A DNA stretch of 64,000 nt from an uncultured bacterium (GTDB taxonomy: Bacteria > Actinomycetota > Actinomycetes > S36-B12 > CAIYMF01). The notes under the pieces were generated by a model. The model made no database searches. It worked only from the letters and a program-made list of their open reading frames with translations, and was not told where the DNA came from. This document shows positions 25,373 to 33,790 of this stretch, in pieces (the stretch's first letter is position 1; each line of letters starts with the position of its first letter). The DNA lies in NCBI GenBank assembly GCA_903826575.1, contig CAIKEU010000101.1:70096-134095 (forward strand), given 5' to 3'. Position numbers and translations under genes: made by a program.

Positions 25373-26044
25373 ATGTTCGGCTCTGACTCCTCTCGCCACA
25401 CCCGCGGTCGCGGTCGCGGTAAGGCGGCGTCCTTCGACGATGTACTGGCCGAATTGGCGCATGTCCGCAGCCAGAGTTACGTCGACGGCCTCGAGGTCGT
25501 CCGGCTTGGTGCCTTAGTCAATGGATTGACGCACCACATCGATCGACTGGGCGAAGACCTTCAGGCAGCCCGTAACGAGGCCTTGAGCCTGCGCATGATG
25601 CCAACCACAGTCGATCCGCGGATCGAGCAGATGGCCCGTGAGATTCTTCAATTGCGCGATGTCATTGCTGCCCAGCAGTCTTCGATCGTTGACATGACCA
25701 CGCGGGTAGGCGACCTACTCATCCAGGTGGCAAGCGCTGCACCACGGGAGCCGATTGCTGCACCTGCTCCACCTGCCCCGGTGCGTCAGGACGCTCCGGT
25801 GACGGTTATGGCAGCGGCGCGGGCGGTTGGTTCCCCAACGTATGACGACGGCCTCCGGTCCGAGTCGGCGGCGCACGCTGCTGCATCGGTAACCTCAGAC
25901 GCCGAGGTTGCAATGCTCGGAGTAGATAACTACGCCTTCGCAGTTGCTCCCTCACCATCGGCTGCTGTTTCAGAGCCGACTGGTGAGTTCGACGATGCTA
26001 CTTTGCGTCGACTGCGTCTGATTCGACAGGCATTCGAGAGCTAA
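25373..26044 (+). CDS. Coiled-coil protein, unknown function
   Basis: A 223-residue soluble protein. Residues about 20-120 have regular heptads (V-L-A-E-L-A-H-V-R, L-G-A-L-V-N-G-L-T-H-H-I-D-R-L, I-L-Q-L-R-D-V-I-A-A-Q-Q) and predict a coiled coil; a Pro/Ala linker and an acidic C-terminal segment ending R-R-L-R-L-I-R-Q-A-F-E-S follow. The basic N-terminus (RHTRGRGRGK) could contact nucleic acid or membrane. A TTG two codons upstream also opens the frame, but the ATG fits the leaderless promoter. No family recognised. Confidence 0.7.
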   Translation: MFGSDSSRHTRGRGRGKAASFDDVLAELAHVRSQSYVDGLEVVRLGALVNGLTHHIDRLGEDLQAARNEALSLRMMPTTVDPRIEQMAREILQLRDVIAAQQSSIVDMTTRVGDLLIQVASAAPREPIAAPAPPAPVRQDAPVTVMAAARAVGSPTYDDGLRSESAAHAAASVTSDAEVAMLGVDNYAFAVAPSPSAAVSEPTGEFDDATLRRLRLIRQAFES

Positions 26045-26067
26045 GCCTCACGAAGAACCGAGTTGGA

Positions 26068-27261
26068 CTAGCGGTCCATATCTCCGGTCACGAGGAAAAG
26101 TGAACTGACGATTGGCGCGATTGCCTGTGTCGGGTAGCCAATAAGTGCAGGGCCCAACAGTGCTACATGTGCCAAAGAAGGGGTCCGCAGTTTGACCCGC
26201 CACGGTGTGCGTTCTCCGTGTGATGCAACGAGGTACCCGCCGATGCCCAGAGGTGTTTCGGTCCACCCGTAATGCAATCCCTCCGGTGCGCGCAAAGTTT
26301 TTGGAAGAGCAACGTTTATCGGCCCATCCAACGCGCGCAGCCGTTCGATGCAGCTATCGATCAGATCCAGTGACACGGGAATTTGTTCGCGGATCACCAT
26401 GAGGCGTGCAAGTACGTCAGACTCTTCGTAACCGATGACGCGGATGGTTTCGCGGAGATCGCCGTAGGCGGCGTAAGGCTGATCGCGGCGCAGATCAATA
26501 TCGATTCCGGCGGCTCTCGCGACCGGACCGCTGCCACCATGTGTGGTCACCAGTTCGCGGTTAAGTACGCCCATGGCCCGCAATGTGTGTGTCAGAGGTT
26601 CACATGTCAGGTAGGGCGCGATGTGGTCGTCTTGTTCTCGCATGGTGTTGACGAAGCGAGCCATATCGTCGAGCCAGCCCTCGGGTGCGTCCTCACGCAG
26701 ACCACCGATCTGTGCGTACATGGGGTGCACTCGTCCACCGGTCAAAACTTCAAGGTAATGCTGAGCCTGTTCACGGTGGCTGACCCCGTGAACGCTGACG
26801 GCTTCTGTTTGTGCTCGCTCGTGTACATCGAGGGAATCGCTCACGGCCTCAACGGGAAAGTGATCCAGGAAGTGCAGATGACTGATGATTCGCGTTAGTT
26901 CTGCGACGAGGGTTCTCAACCACTGGGCCCGCTCGGGTACATCGAGGCCGAGCATTGCTTCGACCGCGATTGCATAGCCAAGTTCACCGCAGAAGGCGCC
27001 AAGCCAGTCATGCCGATTCGCAAGGGCGAGACCTTGTCGGTAATCGCGTGACTCAAGAAGTTTCTCAGCCCCACGATGCATGTAGCCAATTTCAGGCGTC
27101 GCCTCAACGACGACATTGTCTTCAATGTCAAGGTGAAGCCGGATCAGCCCATGGGCGGACGGATGATGACTGCTGAGGTTCAGCGTGGCGACGGGTACAT
27201 CATTAGCGTGGCCGAGCGCACCGGAACCGACGTCAACAATGAGTTTCATGCGTTCGGTCAC
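26068..27261 (-). CDS. Orphan NuoD-like protein (49-kDa subunit family of complex I)
   Basis: A 397-residue member of the NuoD/Nqo4 family, not in a nuo operon. H-P-S-A-H-G (His37) preserves the quinone-site His, and E-I-G-Y-M-H-R-G-A-E-K-L is standard. At the other quinone residue, the Tyr of R-M-D-Y-L-H in Thermus Nqo4, this protein has Trp86 (N-R-H-D-W-L-G). Asp85 is kept. Streptomyces carries a comparable second NuoD copy in this neighbourhood, so the paralogue is not unique. It may serve a partial complex I or a related hydrogenase-like module, or have lost catalysis. Start is a GTG at 27261; an ATG four codons in is possible. Confidence 0.85.
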   Translation of the reverse strand: MTERMKLIVDVGSGALGHANDVPVATLNLSSHHPSAHGLIRLHLDIEDNVVVEATPEIGYMHRGAEKLLESRDYRQGLALANRHDWLGAFCGELGYAIAVEAMLGLDVPERAQWLRTLVAELTRIISHLHFLDHFPVEAVSDSLDVHERAQTEAVSVHGVSHREQAQHYLEVLTGGRVHPMYAQIGGLREDAPEGWLDDMARFVNTMREQDDHIAPYLTCEPLTHTLRAMGVLNRELVTTHGGSGPVARAAGIDIDLRRDQPYAAYGDLRETIRVIGYEESDVLARLMVIREQIPVSLDLIDSCIERLRALDGPINVALPKTLRAPEGLHYGWTETPLGIGGYLVASHGERTPWRVKLRTPSLAHVALLGPALIGYPTQAIAPIVSSLFLVTGDMDR

Positions 27262-27429
27262 AGGAAATGTTCTCAGATCTCAGTGGCTGAACCTACTTCA
27301 GGTGTTAAGTCAATTTCTGGTCGTTCGACGATGCGTGGCCGTATCGGCGTGACGCTGTGACTAGGCTGACGTCACGATACGAGGACTTCGATCGTTGGTG
27401 ACGCGATGTTGACGGGATGGCGTTGGTAG

Positions 27430-28338
27430 ATGGGCGAGGCACCTTCGGTTAGCCCGCAGGGTCCCGTGCGCCTTCGCGTTGGCATTGTTGGAACCGGACG
27501 GGTCGGTTCGGTGCTCGGTGCTGCCCTAGCGCGTGCTGGCCATCATGTCGTGGCCGCGTATGCGGTTTCTGATTTGTCCCGGCTTCGTGCCGAAGCGTTG
27601 CTGCCGGATGTGCCCTTGGTCGCCCTTGATGAGGTCTTAGCGCAGTCTGATCTCACGTTGTTGGCTGTTCCCGACGATGCGCTCCCCGGTTTGGTATCCG
27701 GGTTAGTCGAGTCGAACGCGGTAAAGGCCGGACAGTTTCTAGCACACGTGAGTGGTCGTTATGGCTACGGGGTTCTCGAGCCGGCAATGCGCCTTGGGGC
27801 ACTGCCACTGGCTTTGCATCCGGTGATGACGTTCACCGGAACGAGTATTGATCTCGCTCGACTTGATGGCACCCCGTTTGGTGTCACCTCGCCCGATCAG
27901 CTTCGACCGGTGGCCGAGGCCCTCGTCGTTGAGATGGGTGGCGAGCCGGTATGGATCGATGAGGACAGTCGGCCCCTCTATCACGCGGCTCTTGCCCATG
28001 GTTCGAATCATCTAATGACTCTCGTCGGGCAAACCTTGGACATCTTGATGGCTGCCGGTGTGCAGGATCCGGCCCGTCTTGTTGCGCCGCTTGTGTCTGC
28101 GTCCCTGGACAACGCTCTTCGCTATGGCGACCACGTGCTCACCGGTCCGGTGGCTCGAGGTGATGGGCAAACGGTGGCGGCCCACATCACGGCCCTTGGC
28201 ACGGTGTCCGATATGGCACAAAGTACGTACATCACACTGGCGCGGGCGACAGCCGACCGGGCGTTGGCTGCGGGCGTGCTTCGTCCGAAGGCGGCAGAAT
28301 CATTGCTCGATGTGCTTTCGGAAAAGGACGGGCGATGA
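27430..28338 (+). CDS. Rossmann-fold protein, DUF2520 family
   Basis: A 302-residue NAD(P)-binding protein. V-G-I-V-G-T-G-R-V-G-S-V-L is the dinucleotide motif, and H-V-S-G, L-H-P-V-M-T-F and the C-terminal helical domain (Y-H-A-A-L-A-H-G-S-N-H) are typical of DUF2520, a family related to ketopantoate and pyrroline-carboxylate reductases. Linked to panC in most actinobacteria (Rv3603c), so a role in pantothenate synthesis, possibly as a ketopantoate reductase, is a reasonable but unproven inference. Its stop overlaps the panC start. Confidence 0.85.
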   Translation: MGEAPSVSPQGPVRLRVGIVGTGRVGSVLGAALARAGHHVVAAYAVSDLSRLRAEALLPDVPLVALDEVLAQSDLTLLAVPDDALPGLVSGLVESNAVKAGQFLAHVSGRYGYGVLEPAMRLGALPLALHPVMTFTGTSIDLARLDGTPFGVTSPDQLRPVAEALVVEMGGEPVWIDEDSRPLYHAALAHGSNHLMTLVGQTLDILMAAGVQDPARLVAPLVSASLDNALRYGDHVLTGPVARGDGQTVAAHITALGTVSDMAQSTYITLARATADRALAAGVLRPKAAESLLDVLSEKDGR

Positions 28339-29201
28339 ACAACGCTCCGCGGGTAATCAATTCTCGAGCCGGCTTAGATTCTGTTCTCGATTCGCTCGAC
28401 TCGGAAGTTATGCGCGCTGTTGTTCCGACTATGGGTGCGTTGCATGAAGGTCACGCCACGCTCATCCGTCGCGCTCGCGAACATGTTGGCCCAGCAGGTT
28501 TTGTGGTCGTAACGGTATTCGTGAATCCGACCCAGTTTGCTGCCAATGAAGACTTCGATCGGTATCCGCGGACCCTCCAATCGGATGTTGACCTGTGCGG
28601 TGAGCACGGTGCTGATGTTGTGTTTGCCCCTGCAATTGATGAGATGTACCCAACTGGTCCAACCCAGATCACTGTCGATCCGGGACCGCTTGGCCACGTG
28701 TTGGAGGGGGCCGTTCGCCCCGCACATTTCCAGGGCGTTTTGACCGTCGTGAACAAACTCTTCAATCTAACCAGAGCGCAGTTCGGATTCTTTGGTGAGA
28801 AGGACTACCAGCAACTCGTTCTGATTCGGCAGATGGCGTCGGACCTCAGCATGGGCGTCGACGTCATCGGTGTTCCGACTGTTCGTGAACCCGAGGGATT
28901 AGCGATGTCGAGCCGTAACCGCTACCTCGATCCGGCTGCCCGTGAGAAAGCCGAACTAGTGCCGCAGGGGATGCAAGCGGGTATCTCCGTGGCAGCAACC
29001 GGTGGGAGCGGGGACGACGTGATGTCTCACGTCCAGACGTTCTTTGCCGAGCGACACATCGATGTTGACTACGTCGTCGTCACAAATCCCGAACTGGGAC
29101 CTGCCCCCGAATCCGGTGAGGGGCGGCTGATTGTTGCGGTTCGAGTGGGATCGGTCAGACTTCTCGATAACTGTCCTATTCACCTTGGAGTGCGTTCGTG
29201 A
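28335..29201 (+). CDS. panC: Pantothenate synthetase
   Basis: A 288-residue enzyme that condenses pantoate and beta-alanine with ATP. The nucleotidyl-transferase motif is P-T-M-G-A-L-H-E-G-H; F-G-E-K-D-Y-Q-Q-L and S-S-R-N-R-Y-L close the ATP and pantoate sites. ATGA overlap with DUF2520 and GTGA overlap with nadB show a single operon. panD, which makes beta-alanine and often sits next to panC, is not present here. Confidence 0.96.
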   Translation: MNNAPRVINSRAGLDSVLDSLDSEVMRAVVPTMGALHEGHATLIRRAREHVGPAGFVVVTVFVNPTQFAANEDFDRYPRTLQSDVDLCGEHGADVVFAPAIDEMYPTGPTQITVDPGPLGHVLEGAVRPAHFQGVLTVVNKLFNLTRAQFGFFGEKDYQQLVLIRQMASDLSMGVDVIGVPTVREPEGLAMSSRNRYLDPAAREKAELVPQGMQAGISVAATGGSGDDVMSHVQTFFAERHIDVDYVVVTNPELGPAPESGEGRLIVAVRVGSVRLLDNCPIHLGVRS

Positions 29202-30862
29202 CGATTCACCTACCGACGCGTCTAGCGGCGCCGAGCCCAGGCTGGACCATCGAAACCGATGTTGTCGTCGTTGGCTCGGGGGTTGCCGGACTCACGACAG
29301 CACTTCACGCCCGAGCCGCCGGATATCGCGTCCTACTGGTAACGAAGGCCAACGTGGACGAAGGTTCGACCCGGTGGGCGCAGGGCGGTATTGCCGCAGC
29401 ACTCGCCGAGGATGACTCGCCACTTGATCATGAACGCGACACCCTCGTCGCCGGAGCTGGATTGTGTGATCCCAAGGCAGTCCACGTTCTGGTGACGGAG
29501 GGTCCGCAGGCTGTCAGACGACTGATCGCACTGGGTGCTCAATTCGACACTGATGAAACCGGCGATATCGCGTTAACTCGCGAGGGTGGTCACTTACGTG
29601 ATCGCATCGCACATGCCGGTGGTGATGCAACGGGTAAGGAGATTTCGCGCGCTTTGGTCGCTGCGGTTTCGGGTCGGTCGGGTATTGAGGTCATTGAAAA
29701 TGCCCTCGCTTTAGATGTCTACCGTGATCGCTTTGGCGGAGTCCAGGGACTCACACTGCACGTCATCGGTCAGGGGCAGCGTGACGGCGTTGGGGCAGTG
29801 CTGGCACCTGCAGTTGTACTTGCTACCGGGGGCATCGGCCAGATTTTCAGCATGTCGACGAACCCGTCGGTTGCAACCGGTGACGGAGTAGCGATGGGTA
29901 TTCGGGCGGGTGCTGCGGTTGCCGATCTCGAGTTCGTGCAATTCCATCCAACCGTCCTGTACACCGGATCCGGTGCCTCTGGCCAGCAACCGCTGATTTC
30001 GGAGGCGGTGCGCGGTGAAGGTGCCGTCTTACGCGATGATGCCGGTGTTCGATTCATGGTAGGCGAGCATGAACTTGCCGACTTGGCGCCGCGCGATGTG
30101 GTTGCTAAGGCGATCATGCGACGAATGCGCGATTCCGGCCGCAAGCACATGTGGCTGGACGCACGAGACTTTGGCCTGGAGAAATGGGAACGTCGGTTCC
30201 CAACAATTCTGATGTCGCTGCGAGAGCATGGTATCGATCCGACCGTCGATCTGATTCCGGTCGCTCCAGCGCAGCACTACGCCTCGGGCGGAATTCGTAC
30301 GGACAGCCATGGACGGTCGAACGTGCGCGGACTTTTCGCTGTTGGTGAGGTCGCGTGCACGGGTGTGCATGGCGCGAACCGCTTGGCGTCCAATTCACTT
30401 CTCGAGGGCCTCGTCTTCGCTGCACGCATCGGTGATGTGCTCGCATCGGGTCTTCCCGAACGCCATAACCCGATAGACCCCTCAGGCGATTCGGCTGTTC
30501 TAGCCGCATCGGCCCGTCGTTCACTTCAAGCGGCGATGACTGAAGGGGTGGGTGTGTTGAGATCCCGTGACTCAATGGCAACGACCCTTGGTGTCCTCAA
30601 TGCGGTCGGCGAGACAACATCTGATGATCCACACGTTCAAGCCTGGGAGACGACGAACCTGCACGCGCTGGCCACCGTGCTCACGGCTAATGCAAAAATG
30701 CGCAAGGAAACGCGTGGATCGCACTGGCGAGAAGACTTCCCGAACACAGATGACATCGACTGGAAGGTGCGGTTGTCCAGCCGGCTCGGTGAGGATGGGA
30801 TCCTGGTGACAGAGCGAGAGCCGTTGACCGTCAGCGAAGAAGTGAACTGGGGTACTCGATGA
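29198..30862 (+). CDS. nadB: L-aspartate oxidase
   Basis: A 554-residue FAD enzyme oxidising aspartate to iminoaspartate for NAD synthesis. V-V-V-G-S-G-V-A-G-L is the FAD-binding motif, S-T-R-W-A-Q-G-G-I-A-A-A and E-F-V-Q-F-H-P-T are succinate dehydrogenase/aspartate oxidase signatures, and G-E-V-A-C-T-G-V-H-G-A-N-R-L-A-S-N-S-L is diagnostic. GTG start overlapping panC. nadA, normally the partner that uses iminoaspartate, is not in this operon and must lie elsewhere. Confidence 0.95.
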   Translation: MTIHLPTRLAAPSPGWTIETDVVVVGSGVAGLTTALHARAAGYRVLLVTKANVDEGSTRWAQGGIAAALAEDDSPLDHERDTLVAGAGLCDPKAVHVLVTEGPQAVRRLIALGAQFDTDETGDIALTREGGHLRDRIAHAGGDATGKEISRALVAAVSGRSGIEVIENALALDVYRDRFGGVQGLTLHVIGQGQRDGVGAVLAPAVVLATGGIGQIFSMSTNPSVATGDGVAMGIRAGAAVADLEFVQFHPTVLYTGSGASGQQPLISEAVRGEGAVLRDDAGVRFMVGEHELADLAPRDVVAKAIMRRMRDSGRKHMWLDARDFGLEKWERRFPTILMSLREHGIDPTVDLIPVAPAQHYASGGIRTDSHGRSNVRGLFAVGEVACTGVHGANRLASNSLLEGLVFAARIGDVLASGLPERHNPIDPSGDSAVLAASARRSLQAAMTEGVGVLRSRDSMATTLGVLNAVGETTSDDPHVQAWETTNLHALATVLTANAKMRKETRGSHWREDFPNTDDIDWKVRLSSRLGEDGILVTEREPLTVSEEVNWGTR

Positions 30863-31773
30863 GCCTGACTGAATCAATCGCCGACAGTTTGCGTCATGTC
30901 GGTCTGGAACCCGAATACGTGGAATCTGTCGCCCAGCGTTCATTTGACGAAGACCTCGCCGGTGGCGTGGACGTCACCTCTCAGGCGACGGTTCCGGCCG
31001 ATCAACACTCAGTGATGGATTTGGTGACTCGTGCCGGCGGTGTTGTAGCCGGAATTCCAGTTGCAGCAGCCGTTTTCGACATTGCGTCAGGTGGGGAGGC
31101 CAACGTCGAAATTGTTGCCCAGGATGGGTTCCGCGTGAACCCCGGTGATGTGTTGCTGACGATCTCGGGCACGACAAGGGATTTACTGCTTGGCGAGCGC
31201 ACAGCGTTGAATCTGCTCTGTCACCTGTCGGGCGTGGCAACTGCTACTAGGCAGTGGGCAGACGCTCTCGAGGGGTCGCGGGCGAGGGTGCGCGATACGC
31301 GAAAGACGACGCCGGGCCTGCGTGTACTTGAGAAGTACGCGGTTCGCTGCGGTGGTGGCGTTAACCACCGGATGTCACTTTCGGATGCCGCGCTTGTGAA
31401 AGATAATCACGTCGTGGCTGCTGGGGGAGTTGCCCAGGCTTTCGATGCGGTGAGGTCAATGTGGCCGGGCCTGTCGATCGAAGTTGAGGTTGATTCCCTC
31501 GAAGAGCTAATCGAAGTTCTCGATGCAGGTGCCGACGTTGTTATGCTCGACAACTTCGTTCCTGATCAAATGCGCGTGGCCGTAGGAATCGCTGACGAGC
31601 ACGCGCGGGAACACTCGCGTTCGCGAGTGATTCTGGAAGCGTCTGGTGGGCTCACGTTGCCTGATGCCAAGGCAGTTGGAGCGACCGGAGTCGATTACAT
31701 CGCCGTTGGCGCTCTGACCCACTCGGCAAAGGTTTTGGATATCGGTGCAGATTTGCGACCGCTAGCGCACTAG
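30859..31773 (+). CDS. nadC: Nicotinate-nucleotide pyrophosphorylase (carboxylating)
   Basis: A 304-residue quinolinate phosphoribosyltransferase, converting quinolinate and PRPP to nicotinate mononucleotide. R-D-T-R-K-T-T-P-G-L-R, K-Y-A-V-R-C-G-G-G-V-N-H-R and V-K-D-N-H are the substrate-binding motifs, with V-E-V-D-S-L-E-E and V-M-L-D-N downstream. ATGA overlap with nadB. The 50-base gap before coaX has no clear terminator. Confidence 0.96.
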   Translation: MSLTESIADSLRHVGLEPEYVESVAQRSFDEDLAGGVDVTSQATVPADQHSVMDLVTRAGGVVAGIPVAAAVFDIASGGEANVEIVAQDGFRVNPGDVLLTISGTTRDLLLGERTALNLLCHLSGVATATRQWADALEGSRARVRDTRKTTPGLRVLEKYAVRCGGGVNHRMSLSDAALVKDNHVVAAGGVAQAFDAVRSMWPGLSIEVEVDSLEELIEVLDAGADVVMLDNFVPDQMRVAVGIADEHAREHSRSRVILEASGGLTLPDAKAVGATGVDYIAVGALTHSAKVLDIGADLRPLAH

Positions 31774-31823
31774 GGATCAATGTCTCCCCACCCTGACTTC
31801 GACGTTCAGATAGGAAAAGGCTC

Positions 31824-32582
31824 ATGCTGCTCGCGATTGACGTTGGCAACACAAATACCGTTCTGGGATTGTTCGATGGCCAGACGTTGACTCGGTCATA
31901 CCGGGTAAAAACCGATGCTCGATCGACCGCCGATGAAATCCTGCTTACGTTCCGTGGGCTGCTGCAGGATGATCCTGCAGTTACGGGAATTTCTCTGTGT
32001 TCGACGGTTCCTGCGGTCTTGAACGAAATGCGGACGATGCTTGACCGCTACTACCGCAACGTTCCCCACGTCATCATCGAACCGGGGGCAAAGACTGGTG
32101 TCGCAGTTCTCACCGACAATCCAAAGGAGGTCGGTGCTGACCGGATTGCGAACGCCTTGGCCGCGTTCACTCTCTACGGCGGCCCCAGCATCGTCGTCGA
32201 CTTCGGAACATCGACCAACTTTGACGTGATTTCCAATAAGGGCGAGTTTCTCGGCGGTGCACTTGCGCCAGGTGTTGAGATATCCCTCGAAGCACTCGCA
32301 TCTCGGGCAGCGCAACTTCGCAAGGTTGAGTTCGTCGCACCGCGAAGTGTGATTGGCAAGAACACCGTGGAAGCTCTGCAATCTGGTGCCCTGTATGGAT
32401 TCGCGGGTCAGGTTGACGGAATCGTAGACCGCATCGTCGCTGAACTCGGTGGTGACGTGACGGCTGTGATTGCCACCGGTGGGCTGGCTCCCGTCGTTAT
32501 CCCGGAGGCGCGCACGGTGACGGTGCATCGTCCGGACCTGACCCTGCAGGGACTACGTTTGGTTTACGAAAGGAACGTCTGA
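31824..32582 (+). CDS. coaX: Type III pantothenate kinase
   Basis: A 252-residue kinase for the first step from pantothenate to CoA. M-L-L-A-I-D-V-G-N-T-N-T is the ASKHA phosphate loop, P-x-G-A-D-R-I-A-N (here K-E-V-G-A-D-R-I-A-N) and V-V-D-F-G-T-S-T-N are the other family motifs. GGAAAAGG lies before the ATG. Same operon direction as panC-nadB-nadC. A GC-rich hairpin follows the stop. Confidence 0.95.
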   Translation: MLLAIDVGNTNTVLGLFDGQTLTRSYRVKTDARSTADEILLTFRGLLQDDPAVTGISLCSTVPAVLNEMRTMLDRYYRNVPHVIIEPGAKTGVAVLTDNPKEVGADRIANALAAFTLYGGPSIVVDFGTSTNFDVISNKGEFLGGALAPGVEISLEALASRAAQLRKVEFVAPRSVIGKNTVEALQSGALYGFAGQVDGIVDRIVAELGGDVTAVIATGGLAPVVIPEARTVTVHRPDLTLQGLRLVYERNV

Positions 32583-32586
32583 CTTC

Positions 32587-32615
32587 GTGGGGTGAGCGCA
32601 AACGGCCCACCCCAC
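32587..32615. terminator. Hairpin between convergent coaX and EXORDIUM-like genes
   Basis: GTGGGGTG (32587-32594) pairs with CACCCCAC (32608-32615). There is no T-tract on either side, so this is a stem-only terminator candidate serving both directions. Confidence 0.5.
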
Positions 32616-32631
32616 AGGGAACGTCAGAAGG

Positions 32632-33621
32632 CTACGAATTCAGCGGCGTCATTGAACAACCCTGCTTCTTGCCGGCGTTCCAATTCTGCTGGATCAAGTA
32701 GTTCCGAGATCCCATGAGTACGTTGGCCTTTGCACCATTGACCTGGTAAGTATCGGGGCCAAATGTCCAAGCGCACTTGTCAGCGTTCTCAGCACCGGCG
32801 CTGTCGTACCACGCATCTGCATCCGGATCTGTGACCGTCTCTACGATCTCGTGCGCGAAAATGCTGACCATTGCATCCGCGCCCGGGTTGCCGTTGGGAC
32901 TCGAGGTTTGTGCACTGCACTTAGTTAATCCCTGCGTGGTTGGATCGCCGACAAAGGCGAACTTGATGTCCGTCTTAGCCAGTCGTGCGTGTGAATGCCA
33001 ACCGCAGTAGGACGTTGTGAAACCGCTGCTTTCAGCGACGTCGGCGCTTGTGATGACGGTGTAGACGCCGTGATCGTCTGTCGGCAACGAACCATCTTTA
33101 AGCGCTGTGGCGACGATGCGACGTACGTCCATGTCAGTGAGCCGCTTTCCGCGTGAGTAAGCGTCGGCGATCTCACCCGCTAATGTCACGTCGCCGCTGA
33201 CGGCGCCAAAATCCATCTGCATGTACGAGGCGTTGATTGCGTAGTAGGGAGTACTGCCAATCGAATTGGCGAAATCTGTCAGGATGCCCGTTGCTGAGTT
33301 GCCATCCCACGTGCCATACCAAATCAGGTAGAGATGTGTGGGGCCGGTCATAACCGGGCCACCGTGATATCGAATGGGTTTGGGTCGAGTTGGCCGTGAG
33401 ACTCCGGCTCGATGACGGATGGGAAAGATCTTCTTACGAAAGGTCGTTCGAGGTTTGAGTGACTGCCGCAGAGCTGGATTTGGATGTTTAGCCACCGTGG
33501 TTACCGTGGATGCTCGGCTATCTGACACCGTCACGGCGGCTGCTGTCGGCGAGGTGCTCGCGGCAATCGCTGAAATCAGCGCGATGGCGATGAGCAGTGC
33601 AGTTGGTCTTCGTCTGGCCAT
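32632..33621 (-). CDS. Secreted EXORDIUM/phosphate-induced-protein-1-like protein
   Basis: A 329-residue exported protein. The ATG at 33621 has GGAGG eight bases upstream and starts a signal peptide (MARRRPTALLIAIALISAIA); the longer open frame upstream is not needed. The core Y-H-G-G-P-V-M-T-G-P-T-H-L-Y-L-I-W-Y-G-T-W is the hallmark of the plant EXORDIUM/PHI-1 family (PF04674), followed by V-Y-T-V-I-T-S-A-D-V and a C-terminal N-Y-L-I-Q-Q-N-W. Between them is A-H-E-I-V-E-T-V-T-D-P, an H-E-x-x-E motif that could be a metal site and is not typical of plant members. Plant proteins act in the cell wall during growth responses; the bacterial role is unknown. Confidence 0.72.
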   Translation of the reverse strand: MARRRPTALLIAIALISAIAASTSPTAAAVTVSDSRASTVTTVAKHPNPALRQSLKPRTTFRKKIFPIRHRAGVSRPTRPKPIRYHGGPVMTGPTHLYLIWYGTWDGNSATGILTDFANSIGSTPYYAINASYMQMDFGAVSGDVTLAGEIADAYSRGKRLTDMDVRRIVATALKDGSLPTDDHGVYTVITSADVAESSGFTTSYCGWHSHARLAKTDIKFAFVGDPTTQGLTKCSAQTSSPNGNPGADAMVSIFAHEIVETVTDPDADAWYDSAGAENADKCAWTFGPDTYQVNGAKANVLMGSRNYLIQQNWNAGKKQGCSMTPLNS

Positions 33622-33777
33622 GTAAACCTCCGGATGTTGGCGGGTGATGCCAGGAACGTAAACTGCCTCGGGTCTGTTGATTTCGTTTTCCACACCTCGC
33701 ACTGTGATGACCCGCCGGTTTGGGGAAATCGCACTGTGACGGGTACTGCCCGTCGTACAACCGCGGACCGACACCGA

Positions 33778-33783
33778 TAACCT
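33778..33783 (+). promoter_or_regulatory. -10 box, leaderless promoter of lysS
   Basis: TAACCT, seven bases before the ATG at 33791. Confidence 0.4.
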
Positions 33784-33790
33784 GTGCTCT

